Below are positions 1-7,990 of a DNA stretch of 13,650 bases, piece by piece (the stretch's first letter is position 1; the number at the start of each line of letters is the position of its first letter). The DNA comes from UBA4719 sp035654835 (GTDB lineage Bacteria; Actinomycetota; Actinomycetes; Actinomycetales; Dermatophilaceae): positions 1 through 13,650 of the forward strand of contig DASRVZ010000046.1 of NCBI GenBank assembly GCA_035654835.1. Direction: 5' to 3'. The translations under genes were made by a program, and so were the position numbers. Below the pieces are notes generated by a model that searched no databases, had not been told where the DNA came from, and saw only the letters and a list, made by a program, of their open reading frames with translations.

Positions 1-140
1 CCGGCCTCTACTGCCGAGCCGACGACCGCGGCGACCCGGTGATCCAGCTCGCACCACCGCTGATCATCGGCCAGCCCGAGTTCGACGACATCGAGCAGCG
101 CCTGCGCTCCGTCCTGACCGAGGCCGAGAACCACCTGTGA
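1..140 (+). CDS. Class III (aspartate-type) aminotransferase, C-terminal end only
   Basis: The reading frame is open from base 3 to the TGA at 138-140 and gives about 45 residues. They include LAPPLIIGQPEFDDIEQRLR, which resembles the extreme C-terminus of PLP-dependent class III aminotransferases (omega-amino acid/GABA/putrescine type; 'QLAPPLI..G..E.D.I...LR..L'). The lysine-bearing core lies upstream of the window, so the substrate cannot be judged. The stop codon overlaps the start of the FAD oxidoreductase in a GTGA arrangement, implying a translationally coupled operon. Class III aminotransferases next to PuuB-like oxidoreductases are common in amine/polyamine catabolic loci of actinobacteria; that role here is an inference. 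Confidence 0.75.
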   Translation, partial: GLYCRADDRGDPVIQLAPPLIIGQPEFDDIEQRLRSVLTEAENHL

Positions 141-1504
141 GCCATGGGGCGACCGGGCCCCTCTGGTGGGCCGGTCGCCGGGCTGGCGCAACCCGCCCGG
201 CGCTGGCCCAGGACGAGAGCGTCGACGTTGCCATCGTGGGTGCCGGCTATACCGGCCTGTGGACGGCGTACTACCTGCTGCAGGCTGACCCGTCGCTGAC
301 CGTGCTGGTCCTGGAGGCGGAGCACGTCGGCTTCGGCGCGAGCGGACGCAACGGGGGCTGGGTCTCGGCCCTGTACCCCGTGGGGCCCAGGACACTGGCT
401 CGTGACCATGGTGAGTCCCCGGCCAGGGATCAGTACGCGGCGCTGCGGGACAGCGTCGACGAGATCGGTCTGGTCGACAAGGCTGAAGGCGTCGACTGCG
501 GGTTCCACAAGGGCGGGACGCTCGTCGTCGCCCGCAACCGCGCGCAGGCGGCGCGGGGTCGGGCTGAGGCAAAGGACTCCGACTACTGGGGCACCGGCAC
601 GACGTGGCTCGAGGCCGACGAAGCGACCGATCGGTTTGCTGTCCAAGGACTTTCGGGGGCGACCTTCAACCCGAGCTGCGCCCGCATCGACCCGTTCCGG
701 CTGGCGGTGGGACTTGCCCACGCGGTCGAGAAACGGGGAGCCCGGATCCACGAGCACACTCACGTCACGAAACTGGGCGCCCGTTGGGTGCTGACCGAGG
801 ACGGGATCGTCGTCAAGGCCCGCCACGTCATCCGGGCCACCGAGGCCTGGACCGCCCGCCTGCCCCGTCACCGCCGGACCGTAGCGCCCGTCTACTCGCT
901 CATGGTGGCCACGGCACCCCTGCCGCAGTCGCTCTGGGACGAGATCGGCCTGGCTGACGCCGAGACGTTCAGCGAGATGCGGCACGTGATCGTCTACGGG
1001 CAGCGGTCGATGGACGACCGGCTCGTGTTCGGCGGTCGCGGTGCCCCATATCATTTCGGCTCCAGCATCAAACCTGAGTTCGATTCAGTCGCAACGGTAT
1101 TCGCGAACCTGCGGCGCAGCCTGACCAACCTCATCCCGGCGACCGAGGGCGTCGAGTTCACGCACGCCTGGGGCGGACCGCTGGGGATCTCCCGCGACTG
1201 GCACCCCAGCGTCGGATACGACCCGTCGACCGGGATGGGCCACGCCGGTGGCTACGTCGGAGACGGGGTTGCCCTGAGCAACCTGGCCGGACGCACGCTG
1301 GCGGACCTGGTGGCCGCCCGCGATACAGCTCTGACCCGCCTTCCGTGGGTCCAGCACCGTTCTCGGCGATGGGAACCCGAGCCGCTGCGCTGGCTGGGCG
1401 TGAACGCCGGGCTGCAGCTCGCCAATCTCGCCGACCATGAAGAGCGGCTGACCGGACGTCCGGCACTGCTGGGCGGAGCGCTATCAGCCCTCACCAGCCA
1501 CTAA
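137..1504 (+). CDS. FAD-dependent oxidoreductase, DAO/gamma-glutamylputrescine oxidase-like
   Basis: A 455-residue protein with an N-terminal Rossmann FAD-binding motif, VAIVGAGYTG (residues 31-40), an acidic end of the second strand (LVLEAE, 58-62), and the GASGRNGGW segment (67-75) typical of the DadA/PuuB/glycine-oxidase-like DAO superfamily. The C-terminal FAD-contact segment GGYVGDGVALSNLAGR is at 371-386. Family members oxidise a C-N bond of an amine or amino acid and pass electrons to O2 or a carrier. There is no signal peptide or membrane segment, so it is probably cytosolic. The GTG start overlaps the stop of the upstream class III aminotransferase by 4 nt, and a weak GAGG lies about 13 nt upstream; no better start is seen before the FAD motif. 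The gene pair suggests amine or polyamine breakdown. The exact substrate is unknown. Confidence 0.85.
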   Translation: MSHGATGPLWWAGRRAGATRPALAQDESVDVAIVGAGYTGLWTAYYLLQADPSLTVLVLEAEHVGFGASGRNGGWVSALYPVGPRTLARDHGESPARDQYAALRDSVDEIGLVDKAEGVDCGFHKGGTLVVARNRAQAARGRAEAKDSDYWGTGTTWLEADEATDRFAVQGLSGATFNPSCARIDPFRLAVGLAHAVEKRGARIHEHTHVTKLGARWVLTEDGIVVKARHVIRATEAWTARLPRHRRTVAPVYSLMVATAPLPQSLWDEIGLADAETFSEMRHVIVYGQRSMDDRLVFGGRGAPYHFGSSIKPEFDSVATVFANLRRSLTNLIPATEGVEFTHAWGGPLGISRDWHPSVGYDPSTGMGHAGGYVGDGVALSNLAGRTLADLVAARDTALTRLPWVQHRSRRWEPEPLRWLGVNAGLQLANLADHEERLTGRPALLGGALSALTSH

Positions 1505-1517
1505 GCCGGATCAACGA

Positions 1518-3443
1518 CTAGCTAGGACCAGCCGCTGAGACCAAGCCCCGCGTCAGGACCGGTCTCAGTGCCTCAAGCACCGACGCGTCCTCGATGGTGC
1601 TCGGAACCGCAGGAGATCCGCCGTCGGCGATCTGGCGCATGGTCTTACGCAACATCTTGCCCGAGCGGGTCTTGGGCAAGGCCAACACGACGTCGACCCG
1701 ATGCAACGACGCGAGCGCCCCGACCTCATCGCGGACCCGCTGGACCAGCTCGGCCTGAAGCGCCTCCACGGCACCTTCGCCCGAGACGTCGACACCGGCC
1801 TTCAGGACCACGAGCGCCCTGGGGACCTGACCTTTGAGCTCGTCGACCACCCCGATCACGGCGCACTCAGCCACGGACGGGTGGCCGGCCAGTGCCGCCT
1901 CGAGGGATCCCGTCGACAGACGATGTCCAGCCACGTTCAGCACGTCGTCGGTGCGACCCATGACGTAGAGATAGCCGTCCTCGTCGAAGTAGCCGCCGTC
2001 CCCGGTCAGGTAGTAGCCATCAAAAGCGGCGAGGTAGCCCGAGACGTAGCGCTCGTCGTCCTGCCACAGCGTCGGCAGCGTGCCGGGTGGCAAGGGGAGC
2101 TTGACGCAGATGGCCCCTTCGACGCCTGGTGCCACCTGCTCTCCCCGTTCGTCGAGGACCCGGACGTCGTAGCCCGGGACGGGCACGGTCGGTGACCCCG
2201 GCTTGATCGCAAGGAGCTCCAGACCGATGCAGTTGGCCGCGATCGCCCAGCCGGTCTCGGTCTGCCACCAGTGGTCGATCACCGGTATGCCGAGTCGCTC
2301 ACCTGCCCAGTGGTACGTGTCCGGGTCGAGGCGTTCCCCCGCCAGGAACAGCGTGCGCAGCTTGGACAGGTCGTGGCCCGCGATGAGCGTGCCATCGGGG
2401 TCTTCCTTCTTGACCGCACGGATCGCCGTCGGGGCCGTGAAGAGTGCGGCCACGCCATACTGCGCCGCCACCCGCCACAGGGCTCCCGCGTCGGGAGTGC
2501 CCACCGGCTTGCCCTCGTAGAGCACCGTCGTGCACCCCGCCAGCAACGGCGCGTAGACGATGTAGGAGTGGCCGACCACCCAGCCGACGTCACTGGCCGC
2601 CCAGAACACCTCGCCAGGGTTGAGTCCGTACACGTTCTTCATCGACCAGTACAGCGCGACGGCGTGGCCGCCGTTGTCACGCATGATGCCCTTGGGCCGG
2701 CCCGTCGTCCCCGAGGTGTAGAGGATGTAGAGCGGGTCCGTCGCCTCCAGAGTCACGCACTCGGACACCGTCATCTGGTCCGGATCCATCAGGGCGTCCC
2801 AGTCGAGGTCGCGCTCCCCCATCGTCGCCACGGCCTGTTTGCGCTGCAGAACCACGCAGTAGTCAGGCTTGTGAGCGGATCGCTCGATCGCCGCGTCCAG
2901 CAGGGGTTTGTATTCCACGATCCGCTTGGGCTCGATCCCGCAGGAGGCGATGACCACAACCTTCGGCGCGGCATCCTCGATCCGGGCCGCCAGCTCGCCG
3001 GGCGCGAACCCGCCGAACACCACTGAGTGCACCGCCCCGATCCTGGCGCAGGCAAGCATCGCCACGATGGCCTCGGGCACCATCGGCATGTAGATGACCA
3101 CGCGATCGCCCTTGTCCACCCCGAGCGCCCGCAACGCGCCGCCGAACCGGGACACCTGGTCCAGCAGCTCGATGTAGGTCAGCGTACGGGAGTTCCCGGT
3201 AACCGGGCTGTCGTAGTGAATCGCGGGTTGGTCGCCCCGACCTGCGATCACGTGCCGGTCGAGGGCGTTGTAGCAGGTGTTGAGCTGACCGCCCTGGAAC
3301 CACCGGTAGAACGGCGGCCGGGAGTCGTCGAGCACCGTGCGGGGTGGGGTGATCCAGTCGATGCCTCGGGCAGCCTCTCCCCAGAACCCTTCAGGGTCCT
3401 CGATGCTGCGACGATGGGCGCGCGTGTACGTTCCGTCGGTCAT
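1518..3443 (-). CDS. prpE: Propionyl-CoA synthetase (propionate-CoA ligase)
   Basis: A 641-residue acyl-adenylate-forming enzyme that converts propionate, ATP and CoA to propionyl-CoA, feeding the methylcitrate or methylmalonyl pathway. The N-terminal ACAS domain ends near residue 65. The P-loop-like motif YTSGTTGRPKG is at 242-252, DHWWQTETG at 390-398, and the hinge region GRTDDVLNVAGHR at 496-508. The A10 catalytic lysine is K596 in KTRSGKMLRK, which is also the usual acetylation site regulating this family. Two features favour PrpE/ACSS3 over acetyl-CoA synthetase: MRDNGGHAVAL after the ATP motif, and VAGHRLSTG instead of VSGHRLGTA. Length matches the family. It converges on the FAD oxidoreductase with only 13 nt between stops, and I see no clear hairpin terminator there. 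A GGGAG lies 13 nt before the ATG, which is rather far. Confidence 0.9.
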   Translation of the reverse strand: MTDGTYTRAHRRSIEDPEGFWGEAARGIDWITPPRTVLDDSRPPFYRWFQGGQLNTCYNALDRHVIAGRGDQPAIHYDSPVTGNSRTLTYIELLDQVSRFGGALRALGVDKGDRVVIYMPMVPEAIVAMLACARIGAVHSVVFGGFAPGELAARIEDAAPKVVVIASCGIEPKRIVEYKPLLDAAIERSAHKPDYCVVLQRKQAVATMGERDLDWDALMDPDQMTVSECVTLEATDPLYILYTSGTTGRPKGIMRDNGGHAVALYWSMKNVYGLNPGEVFWAASDVGWVVGHSYIVYAPLLAGCTTVLYEGKPVGTPDAGALWRVAAQYGVAALFTAPTAIRAVKKEDPDGTLIAGHDLSKLRTLFLAGERLDPDTYHWAGERLGIPVIDHWWQTETGWAIAANCIGLELLAIKPGSPTVPVPGYDVRVLDERGEQVAPGVEGAICVKLPLPPGTLPTLWQDDERYVSGYLAAFDGYYLTGDGGYFDEDGYLYVMGRTDDVLNVAGHRLSTGSLEAALAGHPSVAECAVIGVVDELKGQVPRALVVLKAGVDVSGEGAVEALQAELVQRVRDEVGALASLHRVDVVLALPKTRSGKMLRKTMRQIADGGSPAVPSTIEDASVLEALRPVLTRGLVSAAGPS

Positions 3444-3451
3444 ACCGACAT
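3440..3451 (-). other. Minimal upstream ORF (Met-Ser-Val-stop) fused to prpE start
   Basis: On the minus strand, ATG TCG GTA TGA begins 8 nt before the prpE ATG, and its TGA overlaps that start as ATGA. The only recognisable Shine-Dalgarno, GGGAG, is 5 nt from this upstream ATG but 13 nt from the prpE ATG, so ribosomes may load on the mini-ORF and reinitiate at prpE. The sequence arrangement is seen directly; its use is inferred and could be chance. Confidence 0.25.
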
Positions 3452-3494
3452 CTTCACTCCCAGCGCTCCGTCAAGCCACAGCCCAACCAAACCG

Positions 3495-3526
3495 GTGCGA
3501 TGAACCGGCGTCTTCGTGCGATGAAC
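3495..3526. repeat. Two 11-bp direct repeats (GTGCGATGAAC), 21-bp period, in prpE upstream region
   Basis: GTGCGATGAAC occurs at 3495-3505 and again at 3516-3526, exactly two helical turns apart. Each copy is flanked by short inverted arms around GCGATGA: CCGGT/ACCGG for the first (3492-3508) and CGT/ACG for the second (3515-3527). A perfect TTGACA on the minus strand lies just upstream at 3536-3531, without a convincing -10 at 16-18 bp. The placement between rlmN and prpE and the phasing suggest a tandem operator for a prpE regulator. No regulator for it is encoded in the window. Confidence 0.4.
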
Positions 3527-3576
3527 GGTGTGTCAAGGACGCAAAGTGCAGGTATGCCGTCCCGCAAGCGTGGCGC

Positions 3577-4788
3577 TCAGGCGGTCGAGGCCGCCAGCTG
3601 GCCACATGCGCCGTCGATGTCCGAGCCACGGGTGTCACGCACGGTGGTCGGCACCCCGCGCGCCCGCAACCGGCGGACGAACTCGCGCTCGACACCGGGC
3701 TCCGAGGCCGTCCACTTCGAGCCCGGAGTGGGGTTCAGCGGGATGGGGTTGACGTGCACCCAGCCCCTGCCTCGAGCGTTGAGCTTGTCGCCCAGCAGGT
3801 CAGCACGCCACCCCTGGTCATTCATGTTGCGGATCAGGGCGTACTCGATGCTGACCCGACGGCCAGTCACCTTGAAATATCGGTATGCCGCGTCGATGGC
3901 CTCGTCGACGCTCCATCGGGTGTTGATCGGCACGAGCTCGTTGCGAAGCGTGTCGTCGGGCGCATGCAACGAGAGCGCCAAGGTGACCGGGATGCCCTCC
4001 GCGGCAAGCTTGTCGATCGCAGGGACCAACCCCACGGTGGACATGGTGATGCCACGAGCCGACATGCCGAGGCCGTCAGGCGTCGGATCGATCATCCGGC
4101 GGATGGCACCGATCGCGGCCGTGTAGTTGGCCAGCGCCTCGCCCATGCCCATGAAGACCACGTTGCTGACCCGCAACGGCGACACCTCGGCGCCGCCGGT
4201 CAGCTCCCCGCGCCGCAACGATCGGGCGGCATGCACGACCTGCTCGACGATCTCGGCCGTCGACATGTTGCGGGTCAAGCCCTCTTGCCCGGTTGCGCAG
4301 AATGGGCAGTTCATGCCGCAGCCGGCCTGACTGGAGATGCAGATGGTGACCCGTTTGGGATAGCGCATCAGCACGCTCTCGACCAGGGCACCGTCGTGCA
4401 GCCGCCACACCGACTTGATCGTCTTGCCCTTGTCGGCTTCGAGGGTCCGCACCGGTGTGAGCAGCTGGGGCAGGAGCGCTGCCACCACCTCGTCGCGGAT
4501 GGCCTTGGGCAGGTCGCTCATCTCGGCGGGTGACTCGACCAGACGTTCGAAGTAGTGCGTGGACAGCTGCTTGGCCCGGAATCCCTTGTGTCCCAGCGCC
4601 TCGACCGCAGCCTTGCGCCCTGCAGGATCGAGGTCGGCCAGATGTTGCGGAGGCTTGCCCCGACGAGGGGCATCAAGAACGAGCTGTCCTGGCTTGGGGC
4701 GCCGGCTCGAGAGCGGTGCCAGGGCTACCTGCACGGGCGTGCTGGGGGCCGTCTCGGTCTTGGCGGTGGTTGGTTCGACGTCAGGCAT
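3577..4788 (-). CDS. rlmN: Dual-specificity 23S rRNA (A2503-C2)/tRNA (A37-C2) methyltransferase RlmN
   Basis: A 403-residue radical SAM enzyme. The 4Fe-4S cluster motif CxxxCxxC is C157, C161 and C164 (SQAGCGMNCPFC), followed by ATGQEGLTRN. C150, seven residues before C157, corresponds to E. coli C118. C395 in SDIDGACGQL matches the methyl-carrying cysteine (E. coli C355). VFMGMGEALANY (211-222) is the SAM-contact GMGE region. RlmN methylates C2 of A2503 in the peptidyl-transferase centre and A37 of some tRNAs. Residues 1 to about 35 are a Pro/Thr/Ala-rich lead before the conserved APRRGKPPQHLADL region, so a downstream GTG at residue 19 is a possible alternative start; I kept the ATG. It is the last gene of the rpsB operon, 20 nt after cdsA. 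Confidence 0.95.
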   Translation of the reverse strand: MPDVEPTTAKTETAPSTPVQVALAPLSSRRPKPGQLVLDAPRRGKPPQHLADLDPAGRKAAVEALGHKGFRAKQLSTHYFERLVESPAEMSDLPKAIRDEVVAALLPQLLTPVRTLEADKGKTIKSVWRLHDGALVESVLMRYPKRVTICISSQAGCGMNCPFCATGQEGLTRNMSTAEIVEQVVHAARSLRRGELTGGAEVSPLRVSNVVFMGMGEALANYTAAIGAIRRMIDPTPDGLGMSARGITMSTVGLVPAIDKLAAEGIPVTLALSLHAPDDTLRNELVPINTRWSVDEAIDAAYRYFKVTGRRVSIEYALIRNMNDQGWRADLLGDKLNARGRGWVHVNPIPLNPTPGSKWTASEPGVEREFVRRLRARGVPTTVRDTRGSDIDGACGQLAASTA

Positions 4789-4808
4789 CGCCCACAGTGT
4801 CTCAGGGG

Positions 4809-5684
4809 TCAGGTGACGGGGACAAATACGGCCAGCAGAGCCCAGGCAAGCGGGGCAGAGAGCAACAGCGAGTCGATCCGGTCCATGAACCCGCCGTGAC
4901 CGGGGAGGATGCTTCCCAGGTCCTTGACACCAAGGTCACGTTTGATGGTCGACTCGATCAGATCACCGACCGTCGCCGAGATGACCAGGGCCAGACCGAC
5001 GATGGCACCCTGCCACCAGGTTCCGTCCAAGATCAACATGACGGTGGCGATGCCGCCGATCACGCAGGCGAGAGCGGAGCCCGCCGCGCCCTCCCAGGAC
5101 TTCTTGGGGCTGATAGACGGGGCCATCGGATGCTTGCCAGCCACCACGCCCACGGCATAGCCACCGACATCGCTGCAGATCGCCACGATCAGGAAGACAA
5201 AGACCCGTCCGGCGCCGTCAGGTTCTCTGAGCAGGAGGATGGCGAACGAGGCCAGGAACGGCACATAGGCAGCGACGAAGATGCCACCGGCGATGTCGCG
5301 GATCGCGTCATGCAGCCCATCGGCCATCCGCCACAGCAACACCGAGATACAGGTCAGACCGAAGGTCACGATCAGTGCCTGCCCGCCACCGACGAACGAT
5401 GCGACGAGCATGGCGATAGCGCCGAACATGCTGGGCACGAGCGGGACATTGATCTTGCCTTGCGCGAGGCCGCTGCGCAGCTCCCAGACGCCGAAGCAGG
5501 CAACCACGATCACCACCCCGAGAAAGATCTCCTTGCGGAAGATCAGGCTCGCGAGGACCACCGCACCCAGGCTGAGGCCGACGCCGATGGCATTCGGCAG
5601 GTTGCGCCCTGCGCGGCTGGGTTTCGTCCCGGAAGGCTCGCCCGCGCTGCGTCGTTCGCCACGGGAGGACGGTGTTGTCGTCAT
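4809..5684 (-). CDS. cdsA: Phosphatidate cytidylyltransferase (CDP-diglyceride synthase)
   Basis: A 291-residue integral membrane protein that makes CDP-diacylglycerol from phosphatidate and CTP, the precursor of phosphatidylinositol, phosphatidylglycerol and cardiolipin. The CDS signature is complete at 245-271: S-T-I-K-R, then K-D-L-G-S-I-L-P-G-H-G-G and D-R-I-D. The upstream ISPKKSWEG (191-199) and a D-V-G-G-Y segment (172-176) also fit. About 8 hydrophobic segments are visible (roughly 31-50, 54-66, 86-98, 103-117, 134-152, 161-182, 203-219, 226-240), with a further one after the signature. The first 28 residues are polar, basic and probably cytosolic. It lies 21 nt downstream of frr and 20 nt upstream of rlmN in the conserved operon. 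No strong Shine-Dalgarno precedes the ATG, so translation may be coupled to frr. Confidence 0.95.
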   Translation of the reverse strand: MTTTPSSRGERRSAGEPSGTKPSRAGRNLPNAIGVGLSLGAVVLASLIFRKEIFLGVVIVVACFGVWELRSGLAQGKINVPLVPSMFGAIAMLVASFVGGGQALIVTFGLTCISVLLWRMADGLHDAIRDIAGGIFVAAYVPFLASFAILLLREPDGAGRVFVFLIVAICSDVGGYAVGVVAGKHPMAPSISPKKSWEGAAGSALACVIGGIATVMLILDGTWWQGAIVGLALVISATVGDLIESTIKRDLGVKDLGSILPGHGGFMDRIDSLLLSAPLAWALLAVFVPVT

Positions 5685-5705
5685 ACGTTGATGGACTCGT
5701 GCGCC

Positions 5706-6263
5706 TCAGACCTCGAGGAGCTCGGTTTCCTTGACCTTGAGGATGGCGTCGACGTTCTCGACGTGCTTCCTGGTGAAGGACTCGAGCTCCTTTTCAGCGC
5801 GGGTGCCCTCGTCCTCACCGATCTTGCCCTCCTTGACGAGGTGGTCGATCTCTTCCTTGGCCTTGCGACGGATGTTACGGATGGACACCTTGGCATCCTC
5901 GGCCTTGGTGTGGGCAAGCTTGATGTACTCCTTGCGACGCTCTTCGGTCAGCTGAGGCAGGTTGATCCGGATGACGGTGCCGTCACTGTTGGGGTTGATG
6001 CCCAGATCAGAGTCACGCAGCGTCTTCTCGATCTCGGCCATCGCCGTCTTGTCGAAGGGCGTGATCAGGATCGTGCGGGCCTCAGGAGTCTGGAACGAGG
6101 CCAGCTGTTGCAGTGGGGTCCGCGAGCCGTAGTAGTCCACGGTGAGCTTGTTGAACATCGCGGCGCTCGCCCGCCCGGTACGGATGGTTGCGAAGTCTTC
6201 TTTCGCGACCTCGATGGCCTTCTCCATCTTTTCCTCGGCCTCGTGCATGGTTTCGTCGATCAT
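5706..6263 (-). CDS. frr: Ribosome recycling factor
   Basis: A 185-residue protein, exactly the usual RRF length. With EF-G it splits the post-termination ribosome. Domain I helices carry FATIRTGRASAAMFNKL (24-40) and the C-terminal helix pair. The conserved VSIRNIRRKAKEEID (126-140) includes R132, the residue essential in E. coli RRF. The ATG shares one base with the TGA of pyrH (TGATG), and a strong GAGGAG Shine-Dalgarno at 6274-6269 is 5 nt upstream inside the pyrH end, so translation is tightly coupled to pyrH. Confidence 0.97.
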   Translation of the reverse strand: MIDETMHEAEEKMEKAIEVAKEDFATIRTGRASAAMFNKLTVDYYGSRTPLQQLASFQTPEARTILITPFDKTAMAEIEKTLRDSDLGINPNSDGTVIRINLPQLTEERRKEYIKLAHTKAEDAKVSIRNIRRKAKEEIDHLVKEGKIGEDEGTRAEKELESFTRKHVENVDAILKVKETELLEV

Positions 6264-7003
6264 CAGGACTCCTCATCCGCAGTAACGAGCGTGCCGATCC
6301 TCTCACCCCGGATGGCCTTGGCGATGTTGCCCTCGCCTTCCATCCCAAACACGATCATCGGCAGCTTGTTCTCGGAGCAGATGGCGAACGCGGCCGCGTC
6401 GACAACCCTCAGGCCCTGCTGCAGTGCCTCGTCATACGAGATTCGGTCAAGCTTGCGGGCGGTGGGATCCGTGCGCGGGTCCGCGCTGTAGACGCCGTCC
6501 ACCCCGTTCTTGCTCATCAGAACCACCTCGCACTCGATCTCGAGGGCCCGCTGTGCGGCAACGGTGTCGGTGGAGAAGTAGGGCAACCCGAAACCGGCAC
6601 CAAAGATGACCACACGGCCCTTCTCGAGATGCCGAATCGCACGGAGGGGGATATACGGCTCGGCGATCTGCCCCATGGTGATCGCGGTCTGGACGCGGGT
6701 CGCGACGCCGGCCTTCTCCAGGAAGTCCTGGAGCGCCAGGCAGTTCATCACGATGCCCAGCATGCCCATGTAGTCGGCACGAGCGCGGTCCATCCCCCGA
6801 CGCTGAAGCTCAGCCCCGCGGAAGAAGTTGCCACCACCCATGACCACGGCCACCTGGACGCCAGTGGCGGCCGCCTCGGCAATCTGCTCCGCGATGCCAC
6901 GCACGACGTCTGGGTCGAGCCCCACCTTGCCCCCGCCGAACGTCTCGCCGGAGACCTTGAGCAGCACCCGCTTGTATGTCGGGCGCGTGGTTTCGGTTGT
7001 CAT
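6263..7003 (-). CDS. pyrH: UMP kinase
   Basis: A 246-residue amino-acid-kinase-fold enzyme phosphorylating UMP to UDP in pyrimidine synthesis. Visible motifs are LLKVSGE (14-20), VVMGGGNFFRG (53-63), RADYMGMLGIVMN (75-87), the nucleotide-binding FGAGFGLPYFSTDTVAAQRA (134-153) and the C-terminal RGERIGTLVT (232-241). GGGAGG at 7013-7008 lies 4 nt from the ATG and supports this start. The last base of its stop codon is the first base of the frr ATG. A 68-nt gap separates it from tsf. That gap contains only a short CCTCA/TGAGG stem (7053-7066) too weak to call a terminator. Confidence 0.97.
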   Translation of the reverse strand: MTTETTRPTYKRVLLKVSGETFGGGKVGLDPDVVRGIAEQIAEAAATGVQVAVVMGGGNFFRGAELQRRGMDRARADYMGMLGIVMNCLALQDFLEKAGVATRVQTAITMGQIAEPYIPLRAIRHLEKGRVVIFGAGFGLPYFSTDTVAAQRALEIECEVVLMSKNGVDGVYSADPRTDPTARKLDRISYDEALQQGLRVVDAAAFAICSENKLPMIVFGMEGEGNIAKAIRGERIGTLVTADEES

Positions 7004-7071
7004 GGGGCCTCCCAGGCAAGAACCAGACGTGTGTCGCGTGAGTCTTCCACAACCTCAGTGGTGAGGAACGG

Positions 7072-7899
7072 TCAGGATCCGACGCGGAACCGGGCGAACG
7101 CCTTGGCCGTCGCGCCCGACTCCTCAAGAACCTGGGCCACCGTCTTCTTGGCGTCCTTGGCGAACGCCTGCTCGAGCAGGACATTCTCCTTGAAGAAGCC
7201 GTTGAGCCGACCCTCGATGATCCTGGGCAGAGCAGCCTCGGGCTTGCCCTCTTCCCTGGCAGTGGCCTCAGCGACGCGACGCTCGTTCTCGACCGTCTCG
7301 GCGTCGATGTCGTCACGGGTCAGGACCGACGGGCTGAACGCCGCGATGTGCATCGCGATGTCGCGAGCCGTCACGTCGTCGCCACCGTCAGTGGCCATGA
7401 GGACACCTATCTGGGGCGGCAGGTCCGGACTGGTCTTGTGCAGGTAGGACACGACGTGGGTGGCCTCGAGACTCGCCACACGACGGACCTCGATCTTCTC
7501 GCCGATGGTCGCGTTGGCGTCGTCCAAAACTTCCTGGACCGTCTTGCCGCCCATGTCGCTGGCCAGCAGCTCATCGGCGCTCGACGCCCCGACGGTGACA
7601 GCCTGCGCGAGGACCTGGCCGGCCAGTGCGATGAACTTGTCGCCTTTGGCGACAAAGTCGGTCTCGCAGTTGACCTCGACGAGCGTGCCGACGCCGTTGC
7701 CGGCCTGGGCAGCCACGAGGCCGTTGGCCGCAGTGCGACCTTCGCGCTTGGAGACGCCCTTGAGACCCTTGATGCGCAGGATCTCGGTGGCCTTGTCGCG
7801 GTCGCCGTCAGCCTCGTCCAAGGCTCTCTTGACGTCCATCATGCCGGAGCCGGTCGACTCGCGAAGCGCTTTGATGTCAGCGGAGGTGTAGTTCGCCAT
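7072..7899 (-). CDS. tsf: Elongation factor Ts
   Basis: A 275-residue nucleotide-exchange factor for EF-Tu. The N-terminal UBA-like domain starts MANYTSADIKALRESTGSGM and continues MMDVKRAL. The EF-Tu-contact motif T80-D-F-V-A-K85 sits in VNCETDFVAKGDKF. The open frame extends 14 codons further upstream, to 7941, but the family start is the ATG at 7899, preceded by AAAGAGAG about 9 nt upstream. The extra codons lie in the intergenic hairpin and are not expected to be translated. It is the second gene of the operon, 91 nt after rpsB. Confidence 0.96.
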   Translation of the reverse strand: MANYTSADIKALRESTGSGMMDVKRALDEADGDRDKATEILRIKGLKGVSKREGRTAANGLVAAQAGNGVGTLVEVNCETDFVAKGDKFIALAGQVLAQAVTVGASSADELLASDMGGKTVQEVLDDANATIGEKIEVRRVASLEATHVVSYLHKTSPDLPPQIGVLMATDGGDDVTARDIAMHIAAFSPSVLTRDDIDAETVENERRVAEATAREEGKPEAALPRIIEGRLNGFFKENVLLEQAFAKDAKKTVAQVLEESGATAKAFARFRVGS

Positions 7900-7922
7900 C
7901 GTTATCGCTCTCTTTCGTGAGG

Positions 7923-7962
7923 GCGCGCCGGGTGCGACCACAGAAGGTCGACCCCGGCGCGC
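7923..7962 (-). promoter_or_regulatory. Long GC-rich hairpin between rpsB and tsf (attenuator or processing site)
   Basis: Bases 7923-7932 (GCGCGCCGGG) pair perfectly with 7953-7962. After a 2-nt mismatch, CGACC (7935-7939) pairs with GGTCG (7946-7950), leaving a 6-nt loop ACAGAA. There is no T-run on the minus-strand 3' side, so it is not a canonical intrinsic terminator. In E. coli an attenuator lies between rpsB and tsf; a comparable role in setting S2 versus EF-Ts levels, or an RNA stability/processing role, is inferred here. Confidence 0.6.
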
Positions 7963-7990
7963 TGACTCGTTCAGGGTTCAGCAGCTGTGC

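Noticed and set aside
8..1054. 348-codon minus-strand frame opposite the FAD oxidoreductase
   Set aside because: The opposite strand has a clear FAD-binding protein with canonical motifs; this frame has shadow-like composition and no recognisable motif.
1505..1530. Bidirectional terminator between the FAD oxidoreductase and prpE
   Set aside because: I looked for a hairpin around the 13-nt convergent gap; only the short palindrome CTAGCTAG is present, not a terminator stem.
4530..6491. Very long plus-strand open frame (653 codons) opposite rlmN, cdsA and frr
   Set aside because: It is antisense to three clearly conserved genes, has low-complexity His/Asp/Arg/Gln content, no domain I recognise and no ribosome-binding site; it is typical of GC-rich shadow frames.
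7053..7066. CCTCA-GTGG-TGAGG stem in the tsf-pyrH gap as a terminator
   Set aside because: The stem is only 5 bp with no T-run, and operon continuity of tsf-pyrH is conserved; too weak to call.
7900..7941. 14-codon N-terminal extension of tsf
   Set aside because: EF-Ts begins MANYT...; the extra codons lie in the intergenic hairpin and have no ribosome-binding site.
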